Positions 48,015 through 64,000 of a stretch of 64,000 nucleotides of DNA are shown here, one piece after another; the first letter of the stretch is position 1, and every line of letters begins with the position of its first letter. The notes under the pieces were generated by a model. That model had not been told where the DNA came from. It saw only the letters and a list, made by a program, of their open reading frames with translations, and did not search any database. A program made the translations under genes and the position numbers. This DNA is from Pithys albifrons albifrons (lineage: Eukaryota; Chordata; Aves; Passeriformes; Thamnophilidae): NCBI RefSeq assembly GCF_047495875.1, contig NC_092459.1, positions 7,754,965 through 7,818,964 of the forward strand, in the 5' to 3' direction.

Positions 48015-51000
48015 CTTCTTTTTCTCTTTTTCTTTCTTTCTCCTTCCTTGTGCCTTACTGGGCCTCCTTACTGCAAAGATATCCAAATATAGGAACTCCT
48101 TCTCAGTTTGCCCTTTCAGAGTTGATGTGCTAAATTTGGCAGAGAACAGCAGCCTCACACATAAAGTGCCCACTTTGTAACTGGCAGAGGGTGTCATGTC
48201 TCCTTTTTTTTAGCAGCCACGTATATACTTCTCTCTTTATTGTCTTTTCACTCCATAAAACACTGTCTTCTCAATTAAAGTGGAAATAACGTCAAATAGT
48301 CTCTTAAAATCCAGATAGTTGTTCTCTGACATTCGATTGGATAATTGTTTTGTAGCTGCATCACTGCTAGTTCCATTCTTTTTGCAATCTGTTACAACTG
48401 CAAAAAAGTGTTGCCAATATTCCAAAAATCCTATTAATTTTGTGAAGTTGATAGCCAGATAAAAACACACTCTGTGTACCCTGCTCTGGTTAATGGCATG
48501 CTGACATGCAATAAAACATCCTGGTTTGAATCCAATGAAGATACATTTGCAAATGGGATTTATTATCACCAAGTATAAAGGCTGACGTTTGGATATTGAC
48601 TAATATTATTCTCTAATATTATTCTCTTCTCAAATGCCTCCCTCAGCTGTTGACATGTGTGCGCCTGGAAGGCACAACTGCGAGCAGGTCTGTGTGAGGG
48701 ATGATCTGTCCTACTCCTGTGACTGCTATCAAGGCTACACCCTCAATCCAGACAAGAAGACTTGCTCAAGTAAGAGAAGATCACTGTTCCCTTTGCCCTC
48801 ATACCCTCCTGGGCCAAGTGCATGCATTGCAATAGCTCTCATTAGCAGGTTTATGTATTTCAATCTGTCTGAGAAACTTTCACGTGTGTTCAGGTGTTAT
48901 GAGGCAGTTCTATGTCACTCTGCCTTTTAGACTTTGACCAAAATTGAGAGATACAAAGAACTTCATTATGTAACAATGCTAGTAACTGCTTATCATTCAG
49001 TTTTTGTATCTTATTACTAAGGTCTTCACTAATTTATGCAATATTCAGCAAACCGAGGACTGAGAAATAATTGAAGAGAGGAGTTTGGTTTAGTCATACT
49101 TTGCAGTACTGTGGAACCTGTATACCACCATGCAAGACAGTCTGATGTGACATCCTCCCCTCCACGCTGAATTTCATGTTGCTGTTCCTTTCTTTTGCTT
49201 CTCAGCGACTTTGTGTTACAGTAAAAATGTAGTAATTTCAGAACTGTTTCTTTCCTTCCTGGTCTTCTTACTGTAAAATAATTGTGTATTGGAAATTTCT
49301 AGCGTGCCTTTGGAGCTGATAATGGCACTTCACACCTGGTGGAGTTAGGCAGCTGCAGTCAGAGAGAGCAAGGACTGAGGTAGCCCTTGTATTGATTAAT
49401 GTATTAATCCTCAGAAAGGCAATTATTTCACCCTGCTGCTCCAAGTTGAGTTATACATCTCAGTAGTTCCTGGTAAGATTCATACAGGATAGGCTCCCAG
49501 CATGGAAAAGCATTGCCATTGGAAAGCATTAAAAATGTCATCTTGTTTTCTGATAACTGTTTCTCTGAAGGCATCCTGTAGGAACTGATGTATGTGCACC
49601 AGGAATCCATGACTGTGAGCAGGTCTGTGTGAGTTATGGTGGATAATATACCTGTGATTTCTATGAAGGCTTTACCTTTAAACCAGATGAGAAAACATGC
49701 TCAAGTAATAATTTAATGTTGGGGGTTTTTTTCAGAATATATTTATTTATTGAAGCACCACTCTTTAATGTGTTAAATCCTTTTAATGTGTTTGAGAAGT
49801 GTTCTATCAACTCACAAGCTCTCAGGAAGTATAATCCCTTTTCATTCTTTTTTATGCCTCTTTCCACTAATGTTTTGAGCTAGTTTGGTCCTTACTGTTT
49901 AGTTATAGCACTTGCTGCATTTAAAACAACAGGTGACTCTTATCTGTCACCACATATTTAAAGACTGACTGTATTTAAAAATACAATCTGTTATAATTTG
50001 CATTTCCTTATGAAATAGAAATAATTGGAAGTATTGGCAAGGCAGGGGTCTGGCGTATCTGTCTTTGGGAAGTTGGGTGTAATTGTGTACCAGCATTTGG
50101 AGGATGGTGGGGAGCCAGAAGGAAACAGAACTGGTGTAAGAACTACTGCAGTGCTAAAATCTATGTTCTTGGCCACTCCTCTTCACTGTAGTCAAATTCT
50201 ATCTTACCTGTCCTGGACTATGACACTCAGGTCTCTGGCTACACAGCAGCCCCTGTTCACTGCCGTCCCTCCTTCCCAACTGCCCTGGGTTTCAGTGCTT
50301 TGTAGTGTCACAGCCTGGGTTTGACTCCTTTTGCAGAATCAAGCACTTTCCTGGGAGTTAAATGTTCAATACTTGAAATAAATATTCTAAATGCTGTTTT
50401 CTCTCTTAGGAGCCATAACAAGCAGTCTTGTTACAACTGAAGAGTCCTGTAAGTGTGAAGCCATAGCTGCCCTCCAGGACTCAGTCACCTCACATCTTGA
50501 AGCTCTGTCCACAAAATATATCCTTTCTCTTATATGATTTCCTGCATTCAGCACTTTACTGGTATTTTAGTGGTAGCTGGTTTGATATAAAACAGGGAAG
50601 AAACATCCCTCAAAAGAAAGTATTTTCAGAGTGATTTTAGAAAAGTTATGGAAAAAAATCTCAGGTGTTGCAAACACCACTATGTTTTCATATTTCACTG
50701 AAGAGCATTAGTATCATGATACAGATATAATAAATGCATATGCCCACATCCCCTAGATTATATATGCCATGCTGGACATCAAGTACTGATCTATTCATAG
50801 TTCTTCTGGATGGCTTTTACTGTTACAGCAAATGTTCAGTTTTGAGCCCTCCTATTATATCCCACAATTTTAGAGACAACTTCACAGGCAATATGACAAC
50901 AGTCCCCTTAGGTGTGATATTCCTCTGCATCCCACCTCCACAGGCAGATGCTGTCTTAAGTGATTTTCACGCACCTTCTCCTTTTCTGTGTGAATGTGCA

Positions 51001-52375
51001 TACCTATTAATATCCAGCTGCTGGGATGTAGAAGAATGGGAGAGCTGCTGCCGAGGCTGGAGGCACCAGGCAAGCTTTGGTTCCAAAGGACATCTGAAGT
51101 GCAGGCTGGTGGGTGCTGTGCTGGAATTTGCCGCCCTTCATTTGCTGCAGTGTGGTGTCTGTGGCTGTAAAGAGAAATGTGGTCAGCCCCCAGATCTGAC
51201 ATTCCACAGACATGTGGGAGAAAAAACCCCAAAACAACAAACAAAGAGAAAGTGGTGAACTCTGTGGTACCACAGTAAACCTGAATGCTGAAATAAATGC
51301 ACTCCAGTGGCATGGCAGGAACTAATCACTGGAAGTTACAGCTGGACAAGCTGTGGTCCATCATAAGCCATAATTTTTAGAAGTGAGAGTGGTTGATCAT
51401 TGTTGCAATTTACCAAGGATTGTGATAGATTTTCCTTGCTGGAAATTTTTGAGACTGCAGGCTTTTTTTTCTGTAAAAGATGCTCTTGTTCAAATAGGAA
51501 TTGATTTAGAGGAGCATTAGGTCTATGGTTGTCATCCTGATCCCTGGGGCTTCAAAGAACAGTGGGCTGTTTAGGACTAATCAATGAAGGAGAGCAAACT
51601 AGACATGAACACAGATAAAAGAATTTTTCAGTTTGCCAAAGTTTCTAAAAGCCAAAGAAAAACTTCTGCCAAGGACAAAAGACTTTCCCACATCTTGAAT
51701 AAATTCAAAGTAATTTTTATGAGATCTAATTGCAAATCTCTCTTCTTGCAGTGTGTTTGGAGTTCAGTTTATCTGCCTGGGACAATCGAAGGGAAGACTG
51801 ATTTTTCTGGATTATGATATATAATTCCTGGGAATCTGAGTAGTTAAAAGTGAACAGTGAGATATTTAAACCTGTAATGTCATCTTAGTAGTAGCACATC
51901 CTTTAGAGATCAATTTTTCTGCCCCAAGAGCTAATGCTAATCAAGAAAATGCCGTGGGGTTTCAAGTTAGGAATATACTTGATTATAAAGAACTGAGGCT
52001 TTCTTTCAAAGTTATTTTTTGCCAGGCCATTGGAATCCCTAGCATCTGTTCATGACAGTCTGGAAAATGCAGCAGAGAAACAATCACCTGCTGCTTCTCA
52101 GCCCTGAATGTCACTTGATGCAACTCCTAAGAAATGAGGGTTGTTGAGATCACTTGGGAAGATGCCAAACCCTGACAGGTCTCTAAAATGTCTTGAAATC
52201 TCTGGTTCAAGCATGTATTAACCTCATCTAGAAAACAGATTGTGTGTTGAAATGTGTGTTGAAAATGCAGCAATGAGAAAGCAGCCATCTATTTTATTGT
52301 CCTTAACACAACTGGCCACTAGACGAAGTGTCTGAGAAGCTGCGGGCATATCAAGACAGTCAGCACATTGTCTGA
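39204..52375 (+). CDS. MATN3: MATN3, matrilin-3, seven functional coding exons, only three intact EGF domains
   Basis: Exons: 39204-39333, 40996-41565, 45875-45997, 46579-46701, 48647-48769, 50410-50517 and 52320-52375. They total 1,233 nt, or 410 residues. The product is a cartilage extracellular-matrix adaptor that oligomerises with other matrilins and binds collagens and COMP. Residues 1-25 form a signal peptide ([21 protein letters not shown]). A vWA domain follows with the MIDAS motif DSSRS. Three 41-residue EGF repeats follow, each from a 123-nt phase 1/1 exon (CAPGRHx[10 protein letters not shown]). The C-terminal coiled coil ([27 protein letters not shown]) has the two cysteines used for interchain disulfides. 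The last intron is a U12 AT-AC intron, as in other matrilin genes. Human (486 aa) and, as I recall, chicken (452 aa) matrilin-3 have four EGF domains; here two further EGF exons are dead. Confidence 0.95.
41566..44724 (+). other. MATN3: MATN3 intron after the vWA exon
   Basis: No exon recognised. Pyrimidine-rich tracts lie at about 43720-43850 and 44210-44300. Apart from the SINE fragment that follows, no repeat was recognised. Confidence 0.5.
44725..44855 (-). mobile_element. Composite SINE copy C (3' fragment), with 11-bp TSD, in MATN3 intron
   Basis: Perfect 11-bp direct repeats ATACTTTTGTA at 44725-44735 and 44845-44855 enclose 109 bp. Read on the minus strand this matches the 3' body of copies A and B and ends in CATA repeats. 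It is severely 5'-truncated. It lies about 70 bp upstream of the dead EGF exon of MATN3. Confidence 0.8.
44928..45442 (+). pseudogene. MATN3: Dead first EGF exon of MATN3, split by an LTR
   Basis: The 5' part (44928-44953) follows the acceptor TTTGTAG and reads CALGTH, as in mammalian matrilin-3 EGF domains. The 3' part (45350-45442) reads EQVCVRN, then [19 protein letters not shown], and ends at a GT donor. Besides the LTR between them, the exon has lost 5 nt after the CAC codon and gained one G in a run of six at about 45376-45381. The rejoined length is therefore 119 nt instead of 123. Skipping it leaves the frame intact because matrilin EGF exons are all phase 1/1. Confidence 0.88.
44948..45349 (+). 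mobile_element. Solo LTR (ERVK-like, 6-bp TSD) inserted in a MATN3 exon
   Basis: The 390-bp LTR at 44954-45343 starts TGTTGTTAC and ends TTTACTTCA. The target duplication GGGACC lies at 44948-44953 and 45344-45349; 6 bp is typical of ERVK/alpha-beta-type integrases. It has TATATAAAC near 45240 and AATAAAAAG near 45264, in correct order for + orientation. It interrupts EGF coding sequence exactly. Confidence 0.88.
47860..48052. repeat. Polypyrimidine microsatellite (TTTCC/CT repeats), MATN3 intron
   Basis: About 190 bp nearly pure in C and T on the + strand, with TTTTCC units and a (CT)n core at about 47980-48015. A homopurine-homopyrimidine tract of this length can form triplex DNA. Both strands give spurious low-complexity ORFs. 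Confidence 0.9.
49582..49704 (+). pseudogene. MATN3: Dead last EGF exon of MATN3 (in-frame TAA)
   Basis: A 123-nt block with acceptor TCCTGTAG and donor AGTAAT keeps phase 1/1 and reads [19 protein letters not shown], then TAA (49644-49646) where intact copies have TCC (serine), then [19 protein letters not shown] conserved cysteine is changed to phenylalanine (CDF for CDC). If included it would truncate the protein before the coiled coil, so it must be skipped or the transcript lost. Confidence 0.88.
50518..52319 (+). other. MATN3: U12-type AT-AC intron splitting the MATN3 coiled coil
   Basis: The 5' splice site is ATATCCTTT directly after the exon (50518-50526), the exact U12 AT-AC consensus. 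The 3' end has the branch motif GTCCTTAAC (52299-52307) and closes at ...GGCCAC (52319), 12 nt later. Joining across it gives [12 protein letters not shown], a continuous heptad pattern, then a stop at 52373-52375. An open frame inside it (50734-51258) has no protein features. Confidence 0.92.
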
Positions 52376-52900
52376 GTTATCATTCTGCTTGATTTTAACA
52401 TATTTCAGAATCAAACCTTTTTATAGTTTCAGCTATACGTTGTTGCACAGCTTACAAACCAGCAGTTGGTTATTTGTTATTATTGACACGTGCCAAGACT
52501 TCAGGAAGAAACAGTCTTGAAAGCCCAGTGACCCTGAAGGTCTTTATGCACAGTCACTTTATAGCCATAAAGCTACGCCTGCTGTGCTTCAGTTTGTACT
52601 GCAGTAGTACAGCAGGTACTGCTTTTCTGCAGTAACTGCACTTTTTATTCTCTTACTTCAAAGTAAATACAGAAAAAAAAAGAATGGATACAGTATATCA
52701 CATTATATAAAACTGTGAAATGGCAAGACAGTGAATAAAATGTGTCTATGTCTTCTGACTGTTTAATGGGAAATTAAGTTGGGATCTTGTAACTTATTTT
52801 AATAAAATAGAGTATGATATACACACTGTTGCTGGGAGTATTTTTGTATACAACTTAAAGGATGTATGTTATGAAATAAAGGGTTTAAAAAACCAAGGAA
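52376..52900 (+). other. MATN3: MATN3 3' UTR
   Basis: AT-rich, with polyadenylation signals AATAAA at 52734-52739, 52801-52806 and 52875-52880. Any of them could be used. Confidence 0.55.
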
Positions 52901-53989
52901 ACAAAACCTCAAAGGTAGGGAAGGCATAAATGGAAGAAATTAAAGGGGATACTAACCCCAGAGTCACACAGTGGGAAAAGACACATTTGATTTTAATACT
53001 TGTAAGTAATTATTAATATAGGTGAAAGTTTTAACAGTAATTTCAAGCATTAGAAATTATTTTTAACACTCAGAAGGATAAAAGGTATCATCCAATTTAA
53101 GGTTTTTATCCTGAAAGATTTACTTACATTACTAGTCAATCATTCCTGTTGTCATACCATGACTTTAGTGAGACTGCTTGTGTCTGTTGTGCTTGTAGGA
53201 TAAAACACACAAGTTAACAATTAAAAAAGTTAATTGTTAAAGAATCTTCTAGTTTTGTACATGGGCATTTATAATCATCCAAACACTTTAGAATCTATAT
53301 TTAGAGTCAAAACTATGATTAAATTTTTTTAAGGGAAAAATTCAACATATTTTGTAGACCTTTGCAATAGAATTACACAAAATATTTTATCTGGTAGCTG
53401 ATTTGCCAAGGACATATTAACGACATCTGTGCTTGTTTCATGCCCTGCACATAATAGATACGACTCCAGTTATATTCACTGCACATGGGAGTGAGACATC
53501 AGTTATGTCTATATATTGATGTTGGAATATAACACTAAATAGCACAGGTGAACATGGGACAGTTTCAGCAAGGGCTAAAAATGAGACCATAAACTGTCGG
53601 AGGCTTCTGGATTGGGCTGAGGTTGATACTATGTGATGTGTTCCCACACTGATATTAATTTGCTGTAGTGCAATTAAAGTGGGACAACCTGGCAATGCTT
53701 CCTCAGAGTGCTGTGTATGTGTATTTTTTCTGTAACTCATGGAGGTTTATTCCCAGCACTTTGCTTACTTTCATGTCCTCTGCTTAGACATGGATATTAT
53801 ACAGGGATTTATATGGCCAGAAGTATGCCTTGGCCTCCGTAATTGGTAAGAATAAACAAGTTGTAAATCTCATACAAGACTTTACAACTTCTTGGCAATT
53901 AGTCGTGGATGACATCAGCCCCATTTACACCAAGGCCAGTTGTCAGATGAGATGTAAAATTTTATACCATAGTGGAAAATTGTGCTGGA
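52901..53989. other. Intergenic DNA, no gene seen
   Basis: AT-rich unique sequence between the MATN3 polyadenylation sites and the CR1 element. Confidence 0.5.
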
Positions 53990-54960
53990 GGCCAGATGTA
54001 TTGGGTCCAGTCCTGTTTAACATCTTTATTGATGATTTAGATGAGGGGATTGAGTCCATCATCAGCAAATTTGCTGATGACACCAGTTTGGGAGGGAGTG
54101 TTGATCTGCTGGAAGGCAGGAGGGCTCTGCAGAGGGATCTGGATAGACTTGAGAGATGGGCTGATTCCAATGGGATGAAGTTCAACAAGGCCAAGTGCCG
54201 GGTCCTGCACTTTGGCCACAACAACCCCCTGCAGCGCTACAGGCTGGGCACAGAGTGGCTGGAGAGCAGCCAGGCAGAAAGGGACCTTGGAGTACTAATT
54301 GACAGGAAGCTCAACATGAGCCAACAGTGTGCCCAGGTGGCCAAGAAGGCCAATGGGATCCTGTCCTGTATCAAAAATAGCGTGGCCAGCAGGACCAGGG
54401 AAGTGATCCTTCCCCTGTACTCTGCATTGGTGAGGCCACACCTTGAGTGCTGTGTTCAGTTCTGGGCCCCTCAGTTCAGAAAGGATATTGAGGTGCTGGA
54501 GCGGGTCCAGAGAAGAGCAACAAGGCTGGTGAAGGGACTGGAGCACAAGCCCTATGGGGAGAGGCTGAGGGAGCTGGGGTTGTTTAGCCTGGAGAAGAGG
54601 AGGCTCAGAGGTGACCTCATCACTGTCTATAACTACCTGAAGGGAAGTTCTGGCCAGGTGGGCGCTGGTCTCTTCTCCCAGGCACTCAGCAATAGGACAA
54701 GGGGCCATGGGCTTAAGCTCTGCCAGGGGAAATTGAAGTTGGAGATCAGAAAAAATTCTTTCCAGAGAGAGTAATCAGGCATTGGAATGGGCTGCCCAGA
54801 GAGGGGGTGGATTCACCATCCCTGAAGATTTTTAAACACAGATTGGACGTGGCACTGAGTGCCATGATCTGATAAATGGACTGGAGTTGGACCAAGGGTT
54901 GGACTCGATGATCTTGGAGGTCTTTTCCAACCCAATCCATTCTATGATTCTATGATTCTG
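53990..54960 (+). mobile_element. CR1 LINE, about 1 kb of ORF2 3' end
   Basis: It encodes the end of the reverse transcriptase: [15 protein letters not shown], then FADDTSLGG (RT box), then RHFGHNN-like thumb sequence, then [35 protein letters not shown]. It ends in CR1-type ATTCTATGATTCTATGATT repeats. It is 5'-truncated. A missing A in the run near 54749 shifts the frame before the last ~40 codons. The open frame extends upstream into unrelated flank by chance. Confidence 0.93.
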
Positions 54961-55260
54961 TGTGTCTTGTGAGCTGTCTGATGGGCCGGCCAAATTTGTT
55001 TCATGTACCAGTATTCATAACTCCATTCTATGTTAAAAATGATAGTATTTACATTCAATTCCTCTGAGCAATTATCTGTCTCACTCTGTGTTTGTGAATA
55101 CCAAGTGAAATTCCAAGGTGATGTAAACGATTTATTTGAAATAGGATGTACTGTTATCCAGAAAAATGGGATATGTTACCTGGTGTGCCACAAGCCACTA
55201 AGTACACAATCAAAAGGGACATTATTTAGCTATATAGACTATCTTAGATACATTTAGATA

Positions 55261-55475
55261 TGAAGAAGAAATTCTTTATTGTGAGGGCAGCAAGGTCCTG
55301 GCACAGGTTGCCCAAAGGAGCTGTGGATGTCCCACCCCGGGAAGGGTTCAGTGTCAGGCTGGATGAGGCTTGGAGCACCCCGGGATAGTGGAAGGTGTCC
55401 CATCGCACAGCGCCTTCTTGGAGCTGGATCCTGTTCGGGGTCCCTCCCAACCCGAACCCCTGTGATTCCATGTCG
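55261..55475 (+). mobile_element. CR1 LINE 3' fragment upstream of WDR35
   Basis: The sequence GAAGAAATTCTTTATTGTGAGGGC, then GGCACAGGTTGCCCAAAGGAGCTGTGG, then CCCTCCCAACCCGAACCCCTGTGATTC matches the typical CR1 3' end. It abuts the CpG island of WDR35, as the 14.6-kb copy abuts that of LAPTM4A. Confidence 0.8.
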
Positions 55476-55589
55476 ATGTAAGTTACGCTGCAAACGTGTG
55501 CAAACAACCTGCGATTTTCCTCGGTGTAAGCGCAGAGTGACCTTTATCAACGCACTACAGCTCTTTCCAAGCAAGCCGGGCACTCCGGT

Positions 55590-55970
55590 CAGTGGCTGTG
55601 CCAGCCTTACCCCACGGCCCCTCCGCTCACGGCCCTCCGGCCCCACCGCCCAGGCCCCTCCCGGTTCCTGCCCCGGCCCCTCCCCGGCCCCTCCCAGTCC
55701 TTCCCCGGCCCCTCCCGGTTCCCGCCTGGTCCCCTCCCAGTCCTTCCCCGGCCCCTCCCGGTTCCCGCCTCAGCCCCTCCCGGTTCCCGCCTCAGCCCCT
55801 CCCGGTTCCCGCCCCGCGGGATCCCCTTCCCGGCGCCGGGGCGGGCCCAGCCTGAAAATGGCGCCCGCACTCCCCCCCGGAAGTGGCGCCATTTCCGCCG
55901 CCGTTGCCGGGGAGACGCGGCCGCGCTGCCGGGAGGGCCGGCCCGGGCCGGCGCCGTTCGCCCCGCAGGG
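55590..55970 (+). promoter_or_regulatory. WDR35 CpG-island promoter with YY1-ETS-YY1 inverted repeat
   Basis: GC-rich sequence ending at the start codon. AAATGGCGCC (55856-55865) and its exact reverse complement GGCGCCATTT (55885-55894) flank CCGGAAGT (55877-55884). The arms contain YY1-type ATGGC cores and the middle is an ETS/GABP consensus. An RFX-like half-site GTTGCC lies at 55903-55908, reasonable for a ciliary gene. No TATA box. Confidence 0.65.
55651..55817. repeat. GC-rich imperfect tandem repeat in WDR35 promoter
   Basis: CCCCTCCCGGTTCCCGCC-type units, about 22 bp apart at the distal end, recur at least four times, mixed with CCTCCCAGTCCTTCCCCGG units. Copy number is likely variable between individuals. 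Confidence 0.75.

Positions 55971-64000
<8,030 letters not shown>

Noticed and set aside
47802..48197. Lysine/glutamate- or phenylalanine-rich ORFs
   Set aside because: Direct translations of a CT microsatellite.
50734..51258. 174-codon ORF between the last two MATN3 exons
   Set aside because: Lies within the U12 intron, shows no domain, signal or conserved motif, and its composition looks like chance.
53830..54774. 314-codon ORF as a host gene
   Set aside because: From about 53990 it is CR1 reverse transcriptase; the first ~50 codons are unrelated flank read through by chance.

Overview
The window is avian genomic DNA, most likely from a passerine or a related neoavian bird. The evidence is several CR1 LINE tails ending in ATTCTATGAT-type repeats, ERVL-like and ERVK-like LTR insertions, compact spliced genes, and GC-rich CpG-island promoters set in AT-rich introns. 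The gene order is LAPTM4A, MATN3, WDR35, all on the + strand, which matches human 2p24 read on its coding strand. Almost all coding sequence is in short exons, so I called genes by joining splice sites with matching phase, not by long ORFs.

Layout. 1-7.9 kb: the 3' part of a metadherin (MTDH/LYRIC)-like gene, which I read as an MTDH ohnolog. 7.9-15.1 kb: intergenic, with two copies of a composite tRNA-Gln/5S-rRNA SINE, a probable LTR and a minus-strand CR1. 15.1-29.9 kb: LAPTM4A, complete in seven coding exons, with a 37-bp minisatellite and two CR1 tails in intron 1. 30.1-36.5 kb: a full-length, minus-strand ERVL-like provirus with near-identical LTRs, long gag and pol frames separated by one in-frame TAG, and a 5-bp target duplication; a related solo LTR follows at 36.96-37.80 kb. 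39.0-52.9 kb: MATN3, with a signal peptide, a vWA domain, three intact EGF exons, a coiled coil split by a U12-type AT-AC intron, and two dead EGF exons. One dead exon is split by a solo LTR with a 6-bp target duplication; the other carries an in-frame TAA. 54-55.5 kb: CR1 sequence. 55.6-64 kb: WDR35 (IFT121), first eight coding exons, running off the window.

Most notable points: (1) an MTDH-like gene lies directly before LAPTM4A and MATN3, mirroring the human 8q22 order MTDH-LAPTM4B-MATN2 and suggesting a fourth member of a 2R paralogon that I do not know from mammals; (2) lineage-specific decay of matrilin-3 EGF exons; (3) a recent, seemingly intact ERVL-like element with a readthrough-type gag/pol junction followed by a strong hairpin; (4) a tRNA+5S composite SINE family with at least three copies here; (5) a perfect RFX X-box palindrome between two CCAAT boxes in the LAPTM4A promoter, and a YY1-ETS-YY1 inverted repeat in the WDR35 promoter.
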